From Tritrichomonas musculus (Eukaryota > Parabasalia > Tritrichomonadida > Tritrichomonadidae), in the NCBI GenBank assembly GCA_039105265.1, contig JAPFFF010000042.1, positions 496,001 through 560,000 of the forward strand: DNA of 64,000 nt, in the 5' to 3' direction. Of this stretch, positions 38,397 to 51,200 are shown in pieces. The position numbers and the translations under genes are program-made. The number at the start of each line of letters is the position of its first letter. Within the stretch, counting starts at the first letter, position 1. The notes beneath the pieces were generated by a model. That model searched no databases. It had not been told where the DNA came from and worked only from the letters and a program-made list of their open reading frames with translations.

Positions 38397-39713
38397 ATGA
38401 GGAAAGGAATGCAAGTCCAGCTTAAAACATCAAGTATTTTGACAGTACCCATCCAAAATTATGTAGAAGACTTTACATTTATCGTAAATGATAAGGAATT
38501 CAAAACAACTAAGCTTGTTTCTGATCTTTTATCACCGATTATTTGCAAAATTCACACAAATGATCCAACGATTGACAGATTTACATTTAATACGCGACAA
38601 CAAGGCGATTTTTCGCATTTTATAAAGCTAGCGAATTTCGAGTCTACTAACTTTTCGAAAGACGAAATTCCATTTTTATCAGAAGTCATTGAAACACTAG
38701 GTAATAAATCCATTGAACTCGATTACGAAGAAGAATTTGAAATTACAAATGATAATGTTCTAAGTCTTCTTCAACAGCATGAAAAGTTTCCCATATTTTA
38801 TTGTAACCACCTTTTAAGAGAAATTGACTTCACATCATCACATTTCTTCGAACTTTGTGAGAACCAAGAAGAAGAACTGAGAAAACTCACAATTGACACC
38901 ATTATTAAAATTTTGAACAACGATCAACTTCGATTGAAAAGTGAAGATCAACTATTGAAGTTTATTAACGAACTCTATTCAAATAATTCAGAGTATACAA
39001 TTTTGTATGAAACCGTTTTATTCACAAATGTTTCATCAGAAGCGATGAAAGAGTTTGTCTATACTTACAACCCGAGCGAAATGTCGCTTGGCACATGGAA
39101 AGAACTGTCAAAACGGCTTTGCGAAGAAGTTCAAAGAAAACCAGAATCAGAAAGCAAGCACTCTGCCAGATACAGCGAGCCGCAGGTGAAGAATGAAGGC
39201 ACAATGTTTGAATACACAAAAGATAAAGAATACAAAGGAATCTTCAATTACCTCCAAACACAGACTGGAGGCAAAATTGAGAATGAAGTCAACTTCACAG
39301 CTTCATCATTGCTTAATAGTAACTACCATCCGCGTAATGTTGCCATATTTGGTGACCAAAGTAAATTATTTTATTCAGGTAACGAAGCAAATAGCTGGAT
39401 CTGCTTTGACTTTAAAGAGCATCGAGTTGTTCCAACGCACTACACAATCAGATCACGTAACTGGTGCACAAACAGCAGCCATCCGAAGAGTTGGGTGATT
39501 CAGGGCTCAAATGACAACAATTCATGGGAAACGATTGATGAAGAGAAAGACTGTCCAATTTTGAATGGAAACAGCGTTGTTCACACTTTCACCATGAACC
39601 ATCCAAAACCCACGAAATTCAAATATATTCGAATGTATTCAACAGGTCCAGACTGGAGTAATAATAATTATTTAACATTTGAATCATTTGAAATTTATGG
39701 AATATTTATCTAA
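38397..39713 (+). CDS. BTB-BACK-F5/8C protein, copy 2
   Basis: 438 aa, same domains as copy 1. Differences from copy 1 are T85N and D90E in the BTB part, then S299N, Y314N, S324L, H326Y, D328G, D355N, P358T, N361S, S387P, N419D and A427T in the discoidin domain. Nearly all base changes in that domain are replacement changes. The upstream region is type B, with a shorter AT trinucleotide run and altered flanking bases. Confidence 0.9.
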   Translation: MRKGMQVQLKTSSILTVPIQNYVEDFTFIVNDKEFKTTKLVSDLLSPIICKIHTNDPTIDRFTFNTRQQGDFSHFIKLANFESTNFSKDEIPFLSEVIETLGNKSIELDYEEEFEITNDNVLSLLQQHEKFPIFYCNHLLREIDFTSSHFFELCENQEEELRKLTIDTIIKILNNDQLRLKSEDQLLKFINELYSNNSEYTILYETVLFTNVSSEAMKEFVYTYNPSEMSLGTWKELSKRLCEEVQRKPESESKHSARYSEPQVKNEGTMFEYTKDKEYKGIFNYLQTQTGGKIENEVNFTASSLLNSNYHPRNVAIFGDQSKLFYSGNEANSWICFDFKEHRVVPTHYTIRSRNWCTNSSHPKSWVIQGSNDNNSWETIDEEKDCPILNGNSVVHTFTMNHPKPTKFKYIRMYSTGPDWSNNNYLTFESFEIYGIFI

Positions 39714-40311
39714 ACTTTCTAGAATGATTTTTTAAAATAACATTTTATTTCTTTAATTCCTTTGAGAACCTAAAAACTTATTGAACAACTCTATATCTAT
39801 GCTATGGAATTAAAAGTTACTGATGGAATAAGAGATATCTCTATTATTCGAGATTTTTTGTCAATTAATATCTTTTCATTGAAAATTAAAATAGAATTGA
39901 TCTTCGAACCTTATATAGAATGAGCTGAAGAAATAAAAGCGTTTATAAAATTATGATCTAAATATTTTTTTTACTCATATTCGAATTTTTACACAGCAAA
40001 AAATAATATATAATTGATAATGATTATAAATATATAAACAAAACTTTTTTTCACAAAGTTTATTTTGTGGTATTAAAAAATAAACTATACACTTAAAAAT
40101 TCATCAAGTATTTCACAGGACCAAATAAGAATTAAGAACTCACCTTCTTTGAGAAATGAGTTTAATAAATTAATGAAAAACAAGCTGCATAGGATATCTC
40201 AAGCACTTAAAGCAATTAAATATGGATGACATTTATCCTGTCATCTTTTTTAAAGATGTCATAAATAATGTCAATATTTTACTGACTAAGAAAATTTGAC
40301 TACAAATAATA

Positions 40312-40742
40312 AAATGAAATCAAAATCATAGGTGAGAAGAAAAAAAATAAAGCTGAAATAAGCAAAAGCGAATATGAAAGAAAGTAAGATGAAATAGAGG
40401 AAGAAATGAAAAGATTAGAGAGCGAATATGAAAGATATAAAACTGAATGCAAACAAATTTAAAACAATTTGGAATCTTTTCAAGGTTTGATTAGAAATAA
40501 AAGTGTATTTCATTCTAATTTATTTAATGAACAAGATGACCAATATCATCAAAGACAATTATACATAGCTGTTGATAAACAACTTCAAGCAAAACACGAA
40601 GTCTCTGAAAAAGATATTATACAAATTGTATAAATCAAAAATTAGTGCAAAAAAACTAAAAGTCAATGACATTGAATGCAAAATTCCAAGAAAGGAAGAT
40701 GATTTAAAATAATTTAGTTGGGAATTATATATGAAATTAAAA
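40312..40742 (+). pseudogene. Coiled-coil pseudogene, partial unit cut at the inversion junction
   Basis: The third plus-strand copy of the pseudogene. It is collinear with units 1 and 2 up to about 40742, where the sequence switches to the inverted arm. No BTB gene follows on this strand. Confidence 0.75.
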
Positions 40743-40744
40743 TT

Positions 40745-41875
40745 TCATGAATTGTTGTCATTTGAGCCCTGAATCACCCAACTCTTCGGATGGTTGCTGT
40801 TTGTGCACCAGTTACGTGATCTGATTGTGTAGTGCGTTGGAACAACTCGATGCTCTTTGAAGTCAAAGCAGATCCAGCTATTTGCTTCGTTATCTGAATG
40901 AAATGATTTACTTTGGTCACCAAATATGGCAACATAACGCGGATGGTAGTTACTAGTAGCCAATGATGAAGCTGTGAAGTTGACTTCATTCTCAATTTTG
41001 CCTCCAGTCTGTGTTTGGAGGTAATTGAAGATTCCTTTGTATTCTTTATCTTTTGTGTATTCAAACATTGTGCCTTCATTCTTCACCTGCGGCTCGCTGT
41101 ATCTGGCAGAGTGCTTGCTTTCTGATTCTGGTTTTCTTTGAACTTCTTCGCAAAGCCGTTTTGACAGTTCTTTCCATGTGCCAAGCGACATTTCGCTCGG
41201 GTTGTAAGTATAGACAAACTCTTTCATCGCTTCTGATGAAACATTTGTGAATAAAACGGTTTCATACAAAATTGTATACTCTGAATTATTTGAATAGAGT
41301 TCGTTAATAAACTTCAATAGTTGATCTTCACTTTTCAATCGAAGTTGATCGTTGTTCAAAATTTTAATAATGGTGTCAATTGTGAGTTTTCTCAGTTCTT
41401 CTTCTTGGTTCTCACAAAGTTCGAAGAAATGTGATGATGTGAAGTCAATTTCTCTTAAAAGGTGGTTACAATAAAATATGGGAAACTTTTCATGCTGTTG
41501 AAGAAGACTTAGAACATTATCATTTGTAATTTCAAATTCTTCTTCGTAATCGAGTTCAATGGATTTATTACCTAGTGTTTCAATGACTTCTGATAAAAAT
41601 GGAATTTCGTCTTTCGAAAAGTTAGTAGACTCGAAATTCGCTAGCTTTATAAAATGCGAAAAATCGCCTTGTTGTCGCGTATTAAATGTAAATCTGTCAA
41701 TCGTTGGATCATTTGTGTGAATTTTGCAAATAATCGGTGATAAAAGATCAGAAACAAGCTTAGTTGTTTTGAATTCCTTATCATTTACGATAAATGTAAA
41801 GTCTTCTACATAATTTTGGATGGGTACTGTCAAAATACTTGATGTTTTAAGCTGGACTTGCATTCCTTTCCTCAT
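40745..41875 (-). CDS. BTB-BACK-F5/8C protein, copy 3, truncated by the inversion
   Basis: 376 codons. It is complete through BTB and BACK but loses the last ~62 residues of the discoidin domain: after SNDNNS it meets a TGA made by the junction sequence. It carries 306A and 307T where other copies have L/V and N, plus N85, E90, N299, N355 and T358 like copy 2. Upstream type B. The missing final strands should spoil the discoidin fold, so the gene is probably non-functional or makes a BTB-BACK-only product. Confidence 0.85.
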   Translation of the reverse strand: MRKGMQVQLKTSSILTVPIQNYVEDFTFIVNDKEFKTTKLVSDLLSPIICKIHTNDPTIDRFTFNTRQQGDFSHFIKLANFESTNFSKDEIPFLSEVIETLGNKSIELDYEEEFEITNDNVLSLLQQHEKFPIFYCNHLLREIDFTSSHFFELCENQEEELRKLTIDTIIKILNNDQLRLKSEDQLLKFINELYSNNSEYTILYETVLFTNVSSEAMKEFVYTYNPSEMSLGTWKELSKRLCEEVQRKPESESKHSARYSEPQVKNEGTMFEYTKDKEYKGIFNYLQTQTGGKIENEVNFTASSLATSNYHPRYVAIFGDQSKSFHSDNEANSWICFDFKEHRVVPTHYTIRSRNWCTNSNHPKSWVIQGSNDNNS

Positions 41876-42177
41876 TTATGAAAATTTTCATCAATATGAC
41901 ATTTTAACAAAAAATCATCATATCTTATTATTCTATTTTATTCTTAATATTATTATTTAAAAATTAAATTACATATTTAAATTGTAATTAATTATTATTA
42001 TTATTTCTTTCATTTTGGGAAAAAATTATTCAAATTTCTCATTACCATATTTATTTCAGCCACAAGTATCACGTTCTTTCTCTTAAAACCACAAAAAATA
42101 TCAAATAATGATGTTGAAGACTTATTTTAATAAAACCTTGCAAATCAGCATATTTTTAACTTTGTAAATTTAATTTT

Positions 42178-42948
42178 TTATTCATCCAATTTTTTTAATT
42201 CATTATCAAATTGATCTGTAAAGAATTGAATTGAACCTTCCTCTTTTGAAGGACGAATAAAAATGATATCTTTGATATATTCTCTCAACAATTTTTGGTC
42301 TTTGCTTTCAACTAATCTGAATGAAAATCTTTTTTATGAAAATATTCGATTTGACTTATTATGTCATTGTTTGCATTTTATTTCTTAGAGATATTGATGT
42401 ATGATTGAATTTCTGTTTCAATTTGTTTGATGTATGACGTATTTCCTATTAGTCTTCATCTTTCTTCAATTTCTCTTTTCTTTCTTTTATAAACCTCTTC
42501 TTTAATGTCAAATATGATTTTAATTTCATATATAATTCCCAACTAAATTATTTTAAATCATCTTCCTTTCTTGGAATTTTGCATTCAATGTCATTGACTT
42601 TTAGTTTTTTTGCACTAATTTTTGATTTATACAATTTGTATAATATCTTTTTCAGAGACTTCGTGTTTTGCTTGAAGTTGTTTATCAACAGCTATGTATA
42701 ATTGTCTTTGATGATATTGGTCATCTTGTTCATTAAATAAATTAGAATGAAATACACTTTTATTTCTAATCAAACCTTGAAAAGATTCCAAATTGTTTTA
42801 AATTTGTTTGCATTCAGTTTTATATCTTTCATATTCGCTCTCTAATCTTTTCATTTCTTCCTCTATTTCATCTTACTTTCTTTCATATTCGCTTTTGCTT
42901 ATTTCAGCTTTATTTTTTTTCTTCTCACCTATGATTTTGATTTCATTT
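42178..42948 (-). pseudogene. Coiled-coil pseudogene upstream of BTB copy 3
   Basis: Inverted copy of the same decayed coiled-coil sequence, in the same order and orientation relative to the BTB gene as on the plus arm. Confidence 0.7.
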
Positions 42949-43546
42949 TATTATTTGTAGTCAAATTTTCTTAGTCAGTAAAATATTGACATTATTTATG
43001 ACATCTTTAAAAAAGATGACAGGATAAATGTCATCCATATTTAATTGCTTTAAGTGCTTGAGATATCCTATGCAGCTTGTTTTTCATTAATTTATTAAAC
43101 TCATTTCTCAAAGAAGGTGAGTTCTTAATTCTTATTTGGTCCTGTGAAATACTTGATGAATTTTTAAGTGTATAGTTTATTTTTTAATACCACAAAATAA
43201 ACTTTGTGAAAAAAAGTTTTGTTTATATATTTATAATCATTATCAATTATATATTATTTTTTGCTGTGTAAAAATTCGAATATGAGTAAAAAAAATATTT
43301 AGATCATAATTTTATAAACGCTTTTATTTCTTCAGCTCATTCTATATAAGGTTCGAAGATCAATTCTATTTTAATTTTCAATGAAAAGATATTAATTGAC
43401 AAAAAATCTCGAATAATAGAGATATCTCTTATTCCATCAGTAACTTTTAATTCCATAGCATAGATATAGAGTTGTTCAATAAGTTTTTAGGTTCTCAAAG
43501 GAATTAAAGAAATAAAATGTTATTTTAAAAAATCATTCTAGAAAGT

Positions 43547-44863
43547 TTAGATAAATATTCCATAAATTTCAAATGATTCAAATGCCAAATAATTATTATT
43601 ACTCCAATTTGGACCTGTTGAATACATTCGAATATATTTGAATTTCGTGGGTTTTGGATGGTTCATGGTGAAAGTGTGAACAACGCTGTTTCCATTCAAA
43701 ATTGAACAGTCTTTCTCTTCATCAATCGTTTCCCATGAATTGTTGTCATTTGAGCCCTGAATCACCCAACTCTTCGGATGGTTGCTGTTTGGGCACCAGT
43801 CACGTGATCTGATTGTGTAGTGCGTTGGAACAACTCGATGCTCTTTAAAGTCAAAGCAGATCCAGCTATTTGCTTCGTTATCTGAATGAAATGATTTACT
43901 TTGGTCACCAAATATGGCAACATAACGCGGATGGTAGTTACTATTAAGCAATGATGAAGCTGTGAAGCTGACTTCATTCTCAATTTTGCCTCCAGTCTGT
44001 GTTTGGAGGTAATTGAAGATTCCTTTGTATTCTTTATCTTTTGTGTATTCAAACATTGTGCCTTCATTCTTCACCTGCGGCTCGCTGTATCTGGCAGAGT
44101 GCTTGCTTTCTGATTCTGGTTTTCTTTGAACTTCTTCACAAAGCCGTTTTGACAGTTCTTTCCATGTGCCAAGCGACATTTCGCTCGGGTTGTAAGTATA
44201 GACAAACTCTTTCATCGCTTCTGATGAAACATTTGTGAATAAAACGGTTTCATACAAAATTGTATACTCTGAATTATTTGAATAGAGTTCGTTAATAAAC
44301 TTCAATAGTTGATCTTCACTTTTCAATCGAAGTTGATCGTTGTTCAAAATTTTAATAATGGTGTCAATTGTGAGTTTTCTCAGTTCTTCTTCTTGGTTCT
44401 CACAAAGTTCGAAGAAATGTGATGATGTGAAGTCAATTTCTCTTAAAAGGTGGTTACAATAAAATATGGGAAACTTTTCATGCTGTTGAAGAAGACTTAG
44501 AACATTATCATTTGTAATTTCAAATTCTTCTTCGTAATCGAGTTCAATGGATTTATTACCTAGTGTTTCAATGACTTCTGATAAAAATGGAATATCATCT
44601 TTCGAAAAAGTAGTAGACTCGAAATTCGCTAGCTTTATAAAATGCGAAAAATCGCCTTGTTGTCGCGTATTAAATGTAAATCTGTCAATCGTTGGATCAT
44701 TTGTGTGAATTTTGCAAATAATCGGTGATAAAAGATCAGAAACAAGCTTAGTGGTTTTGAATTCCTTATCATTTACGATAAATGTAAAGTCTTCTACATA
44801 ATTTTGGATGGGTACTGTCAAAATACTTGATGTTTTAAGCTGGACTTGCATTCCTTTCCTCAT
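43547..44863 (-). CDS. BTB-BACK-F5/8C protein, copy 4
   Basis: 438 aa, identical in protein sequence to copy 1 on the opposite strand, with a type A upstream region. The identity points to very recent inverted duplication or gene conversion between the arms. Confidence 0.9.
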   Translation of the reverse strand: MRKGMQVQLKTSSILTVPIQNYVEDFTFIVNDKEFKTTKLVSDLLSPIICKIHTNDPTIDRFTFNTRQQGDFSHFIKLANFESTTFSKDDIPFLSEVIETLGNKSIELDYEEEFEITNDNVLSLLQQHEKFPIFYCNHLLREIDFTSSHFFELCENQEEELRKLTIDTIIKILNNDQLRLKSEDQLLKFINELYSNNSEYTILYETVLFTNVSSEAMKEFVYTYNPSEMSLGTWKELSKRLCEEVQRKPESESKHSARYSEPQVKNEGTMFEYTKDKEYKGIFNYLQTQTGGKIENEVSFTASSLLNSNYHPRYVAIFGDQSKSFHSDNEANSWICFDFKEHRVVPTHYTIRSRDWCPNSNHPKSWVIQGSNDNNSWETIDEEKDCSILNGNSVVHTFTMNHPKPTKFKYIRMYSTGPNWSNNNYLAFESFEIYGIFI

Positions 44864-45172
44864 TTATGAAAATTTTCATCAATATGCCATTTTTACAAAA
44901 AATCATCATATCTTATTATTCTATTTTATTCTTAATATTATTATTTAAAAATTAAATTATATATTTAAATTATAATTTATTATTATTATTATTATTATTT
45001 CTTTCATTTTGGAAAAAAAATTATTCAAATATCTCATAACCATATTTATTTCGACCATAAATATCATGTTCGTCATCTTAAAACCACAAAAAATATCAAA
45101 TAATGATGTTGAAGACTTATTTTAATAAAACCTTGCAAATCAGCATATTTTTAACTTTGTAAATTTAATTTT

Positions 45173-45943
45173 TTATTCATCCAATTTTTTTAATTCATTA
45201 TCAAATTGATCTGTAAAGAATTGAATTGAACCTTCCTCTTTTGAAGGACGAATAAAAATGATATCTTTGATATATTCTCTCAACAATTTTTGGTCTTTGC
45301 TTTCAACTAATCTGAATGAAAATCTTTTTTATGAAAATATTCGATTTGACTTATTATGTCATTGTTTGCATTTTATTTCTTAGAGATATTGATGTATGAT
45401 TGAATTTCTGTTTCAATTTGTTTGATGTATGACGTATTTCCTATTAGTCTTCATCTTTCTTCAATTTCTCTTTTCTTTCTTTTATAAACCTCTTCTTTAA
45501 TGTCAAATATGATTTTAATTTCATATATAATTCCCAACTAAATTATTTTAAATCATCTTCCTTTCTTGGAATTTTGCATTCAATGTCATTGACTTTTAGT
45601 TTTTTTGCACTAATTTTTGATTTATACAATTTGTATAATATCTTTTTCAGAGACTTCGTGTTTTGCTTGAAGTTGTTTATCAACAGCTATGTATAATTGT
45701 CTTTGATGATATTGGTCATCTTGTTCATTAAATAAATTAGAATGAAATACACTTTTATTTCTAATCAAACCTTGAAAAGATTCCAAATTGTTTTAAATTT
45801 GTTTGCATTCAGTTTTATATCTTTCATATTCGCTCTCTAATCTTTTCATTTCTTCCTCTATTTCATCTTACTTTCTTTCATATTCGCTTTTGCTTATTTC
45901 AGCTTTATTTTTTTTCTTCTCACCTATGATTTTGATTTCATTT
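45173..45943 (-). pseudogene. Coiled-coil pseudogene upstream of BTB copy 4
   Basis: Further inverted copy, 2995 bp from the previous one and essentially identical to it. Confidence 0.7.
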
Positions 45944-46541
45944 TATTATTTGTAGTCAAATTTTCTTAGTCAGTAAAATATTGACATTATTTATGACATC
46001 TTTAAAAAAGATGACAGGATAAATGTCATCCATATTTAATTGCTTTAAGTGCTTGAGATATCCTATGCAGCTTGTTTTTCATTAATTTATTAAACTCATT
46101 TCTCAAAGAAGGTGAGTTCTTAATTCTTATTTGGTCCTGTGAAATACTTGATGAATTTTTAAGTGTATAGTTTATTTTTTAATACCACAAAATAAACTTT
46201 GTGAAAAAAAGTTTTGTTTATATATTTATAATCATTATCAATTATATATTATTTTTTGCTGTGTAAAAATTCGAATATGAGTAAAAAAAATATTTAGATC
46301 ATAATTTTATAAACGCTTTTATTTCTTCAGCTCATTCTATATAAGGTTCGAAGATCAATTCTATTTTAATTTTCAATGAAAAGATATTAATTGACAAAAA
46401 ATCTCGAATAATAGAGATATCTCTTATTCCATCAGTAACTTTTAATTCCATAGCATAGATATAGAGTTGTTCAATAAGTTTTTAGGTTCTCAAAGGAATT
46501 AAAGAAATAAAATGTTATTTTAAAAAATCATTCTAGAAAGT

Positions 46542-47858
46542 TTAGATAAATATTCCATAAATTTCAAATGATTCAAATGCCAAATAATTATCATTACGCC
46601 AGTCTGGACCTGTTGAATACATTCGAATGTATTTGAATTTCGTGGTTTTTGGATGGTTCATGGTGAAAGTGTGAACAACGCTGTTTCCATTCAAAATTGA
46701 ACAGTCTTTCTCTTCATCAATCGTTTCCCATGAATTGTTGTCATTTGAGCCCTGAATCACCCAACTCTTCGGATAGTTGCTGTTTGTGCCCCAGTTACGT
46801 GATCTGATTGTGTAGTGCGTTGGAACAACTCGATGCTCTTTAAAGTCAAAGCAGATCCAGCTATTTGCTTCGTTATCTGAATGAAATGATTTACTTTGGT
46901 CACCAAATATGGCAACATAACGCGGATGGTAGTTACTATTAACCAATGATGAAGCTGTGAAGTTGACTTCATTCTCAATTTTGCCTCCAGTCTGTGTTTG
47001 GAGGTAATTGAAGATTCCTTTGTATTCTTTATCTTTTGTGTATTCAAACATTGTGCCTTCATTCTTCACCTGCGGCTCGCTGTATCTGGCAGAGTGCTTG
47101 CTTTCTGATTCTGGTTTTCTTTGAACTTCTTCGCAAAGCCGTTTTGACAGTTCTTTCCATGTGCCAAGCGACATTTCGCTCGGGTTGTAAGCATAGACAA
47201 ACTCTTTCATCGCTTCTGATGAAACATTTGTGAATAAAACGGTTTCATACAAAATTGTATACTCTGAATTATTTGAATAGAGTTCGTTAATAAACTTCAA
47301 TAGTTGATCTTCACTTTTCAATCGAAGTTGATCGTTGTTCAAAATTTTAATAATGGTGTCAATTGTGAGTTTTCTCAGTTCTTCTTCTTGGTTCTCACAA
47401 AGTTCGAAGAAATGTGATGATGTGAAGTCAATTTCTCTTAAAAGGTGGTTACAATAAAATATGGGAAACTTTTCATGCTGTTGAAGAAGACTTAGAACAT
47501 TATCATTTGTAATTTCAAATTCTTCTTCGTAATCGAGTTCAATGGATTTATTACCTAGTGTTTCAATGACTTCTGATAAAAATGGAATATCATCTTTCGA
47601 AAAAGTAGTAGACTCGAAATTCGCTAGCTTTATAAAATGCGAAAAATCGCCTTGTTGTCGCGTATTAAATGTAAATCTGTCAATCGTTGGATCATTTGTG
47701 TGAATTTTGCAAATAATCGGTGATAAAAGATCAGAAACAAGCTTAGTGGTTTTGAATTCCTTATCATTTACGATAAATGTAAAGTCTTCTACATAATTTT
47801 GGATGGGTACTGTCAAAATACTTGATGTTTTAAGCTGGACTTGCATTCCTTTCCTCAT
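46542..47858 (-). CDS. BTB-BACK-F5/8C protein, copy 5
   Basis: 438 aa with type A upstream region. Relative to copy 4: T223A in the BACK part, then S299N, L306V, D355N, C357G, P358T, H362Y, P405T, N419D, S421R and N423D in the discoidin domain, with only about two silent changes there. The unit's spacer is cut at about 48140, only some 280 bp upstream of the ATG, and its pseudogene is absent. Confidence 0.9.
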   Translation of the reverse strand: MRKGMQVQLKTSSILTVPIQNYVEDFTFIVNDKEFKTTKLVSDLLSPIICKIHTNDPTIDRFTFNTRQQGDFSHFIKLANFESTTFSKDDIPFLSEVIETLGNKSIELDYEEEFEITNDNVLSLLQQHEKFPIFYCNHLLREIDFTSSHFFELCENQEEELRKLTIDTIIKILNNDQLRLKSEDQLLKFINELYSNNSEYTILYETVLFTNVSSEAMKEFVYAYNPSEMSLGTWKELSKRLCEEVQRKPESESKHSARYSEPQVKNEGTMFEYTKDKEYKGIFNYLQTQTGGKIENEVNFTASSLVNSNYHPRYVAIFGDQSKSFHSDNEANSWICFDFKEHRVVPTHYTIRSRNWGTNSNYPKSWVIQGSNDNNSWETIDEEKDCSILNGNSVVHTFTMNHPKTTKFKYIRMYSTGPDWRNDNYLAFESFEIYGIFI

Positions 47859-48213
47859 TTATGAAAATTTTCATCAATATGCCATTTTTACAAAAAATCA
47901 TCATATCTTATTATTCTATTTTATTCTTAATATTATTATTTAAAAATTAAATTATATATTTAAATTATAATTTATTATTATTATTATTATTATTTCTTTC
48001 ATTTTGGAAAAAAAATTATTCAAATATCTCATAACCATATTTATTTCGACCATAAATATCATGTTCGTCATCTTAAAACCACAAAAAATATCAAATAATG
48101 ATGTTGAAGACTTATTTTAATAAAACCTTGCAAATCAGTATATTTTTTATGATAAATTTTTTTTCAGTGTATAAATGGCCTGGAGAATTTTGTCATATTT
48201 TTTGTTTTCAATA

Positions 48214-51200
48214 ATGAGTATTCAAGATTATATTAATAATAAAAAGCAAATGCAAAACGAAATACTTCGTCTAGTATCAGATGATCAGGCTGCTGACAAA
48301 TTAGATTTAAAAAAATTAAAGATTTATATAAATAATCAAAAAATACGAGAAGATGCAAATGAATTTAGATCTTTTCTTTATTTGATTGTAAATATTGCGG
48401 ACAATCATCATCGATCACCTGATTTTTTTAACATAATTGGACAAATTCTATTATTAGTTAAAGATGAATTTTCGAAATATTTGACAGAAAATGAAATTTT
48501 TAATATATTTTACAAGAACAATCAAATTCTGCTTTTCCTTATAGAAAATAAAATTTATACTGTAAATAATTTATTTGCAGAAATGATAAAAAGTGGCGAA
48601 ACTCTTACCAATTATTTCATTAATGAAATAAAACCATTTTTAAAAGACAAATTCATTGCAAAAAAGGTGAAAGAGAACGAAAAAATAGAGCCAGATCCAG
48701 AAATTTTTAAGAAAAATCTTCAAATTGGCGAAAATGAAAAAATATTTTGCAAATTGATCAGAGAAGACGATCTTAAAAACTTCATTATCTATACCAATCA
48801 AACGAACTTATCACTTAAAATAAAATTACAGCAATCAATATTTGAAACTAACTCGTATTTGTATGAATATGAGCCAACTTTGATTGAATATGCTGCATTT
48901 TTTGGCTCTATTCAAATTTTCAATTATTTACGATTAAAAGGGATTGAATTGACATCATCATTATGGATTTGTGCAGTTCATGGACGAAATGCACAAATGA
49001 TTCATCTTCTTGAAGAGAATCAAATTGAACTGCCTGACAATTCATATGAAAGCGTCTTCATTGAAGCAATAATTTGTCATCACAATGAACTAGCGCATTA
49101 TTTTGACAACAATTACTTGAATAATGAACGAAATGATCTAATTTATTCAAAAGCTATAAATTCATATAATTATGAATATTATCCTGATGATTTCAATAAT
49201 CAAAATAGTTTCATTAATTTATGCAATTCTGATCAATTTTATCTGGTTGAACAAATTTTGCTGACTAATGAAAATTTCAATACAAACTTTAAGAAACATA
49301 TTTCACTGTGTTTCGATGAAGTCTTTTCGACACCTTTTTATCTTGCTATACAAAATGATCATACAAATATTTTTGAGCTTTTATTTGATCGTCCAGAAAC
49401 AGATGTAAATAGTATTTCTTCTCAATTTAGATTTGATTTATTTGACATGACTACAGATTGTTTAATTCAAGCAATTTGGAGACAAAATATAAAGATTGTA
49501 AAACTGTTATTATCACGTGAAAAAATTGATGTTAATAGAAATTCAATAGAAAAAGAAATAACTGTTTCTGGCTCTTTAATGATTAAAGAATATGTTCCAT
49601 TGGTTCAAGCAGTAAAATTGGGAGGTTTTGATATAGTTAAGATTTTACTTTCACATAATAAAATTGATCCAAATTTATATGAAACTTATTATGATACTGC
49701 AGATAATGCAAACTACATCAGGAAAACAGTTTCATTATATGATGCAATAAGAAATGAAAACATTGAAATTATTAAATTACTTTTGTGTCATCCTAAAATT
49801 AATGTTAATGCTATTTGTTCAAGAAAAAAAATTAAAAAAGATTCTGAAAATGAAGAAGAAGAACAAGAAAATAATTCTGTTGTGAAAGTATATAATGAAA
49901 CACCTTTATGTTATACCATAAGAAGGATAAAGACTCATAAAAAAGAAATAGTTCAACTTTTGCTAGATAATTCTAACATTAATATTAACATTGAATCATC
50001 ACTTAATTCTCTTTTAAAAAATAAAAAAAGAACAGCACTACATATTGCGATAGAAAAAAAAGATAAAGAAATGGTTCGAATGTTATTAGAACGCCCTGAA
50101 ATTGATTTAAACATTAAATATGATGTTACTAAATCTTCAAATCAACATTTTAAACTCACACCATTGCAAACAGCAATTTATTATGGCAATAGAGAAATGA
50201 TTACATTATTGCTGTCATATGAACAAATAGATGTCAATCAAAAAGGAATATTTTACGAAAATGGAGAAAAACATACATGCAGTGCATTAGACTTTGCAAT
50301 ATATTTCAAAAAGAAAAAAATTGTTCAAATTTTATTAAAACATCCAAAAATAATTGTAAATGATATATCATTTATAGTTGAAGGTAAAGATGGTAGAGAA
50401 ACTAGGAGCGAATATACACCATTTCAGAATGCTGTTTTTTATTCAAATGAAGATATTGTTGCACTGTTATTATCATATGATAAAATAAATGTTAATCAAT
50501 CTGGATTTTTCTGTGGAAATGGAACAAAAATTGAATATGATGCGTTAACTTCATCTATTCTTGCTGGTAATTTGAAAATAACTGAAATTTTATTAACTAG
50601 TCCACGTATTGATATTAATAAATTTATTACAATCCATAACATTTCGTTTTATACACAAAAATTGAATGCGTTGCATTTTGCAATTTTAAATAATAAAGGT
50701 GAAGCTCTGCCTCTTTTGATTTCACAACCAAATTTAGATATTAATTGTAAATCTTTATACAAAAGTGAAGATTTGACCCAAATCATAGAAATAACAGCTT
50801 TGCATTTTGCATTTGAAAACAAAAAAGATGATTACATTATGATTTTATTATCAAGTCCGAGAATTGATGTTAATGTAAATTCAAAGATTAGAATAACTAC
50901 TGACTCTTCTTTTAAAGAAAAAGAAAGACCAACACTTGAATATGCAATCAAAAATGGTAACATTGAAATAATTAAACTTTTGTTAAATAAGCCAGAAATT
51001 GATCTCAATCAAAAATCAAAAACTTATAAATTCTGTTCAAAAAAATTCATTGAAAAAGAAAAAACTCCATTGCAAATCGCTGTAAAGCATAAAAATCAAG
51101 AAATAATTCAACTTTTGCTCAAGTTTTATGCAGAAAATAATAAATTATCTGATGATTGCATTGATGAATTGATTAAGTTAACTAATGATGATGAAATTAA

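Larger units (their letters stand above)
34232..48140. repeat. Inverted array of ~2.99-kb units carrying BTB-F5/8C genes
   Basis: Homologous unit starts lie at 34232, 37227 and 40215 on the plus strand (periods 2995 and 2988). Inverted unit boundaries lie at 43046 and 46041 (2995 apart). The orientation flips at about 40742, inside a third plus unit that keeps only its first ~530 bp and joins an inverted unit whose gene lacks its 3' end. The right end stops at about 48140, inside the spacer upstream of copy 5. Non-coding parts are almost identical among units. Two upstream types occur: type A (units 1, 4, 5) and type B (units 2, 3), which is symmetric about the junction. Confidence 0.95.
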
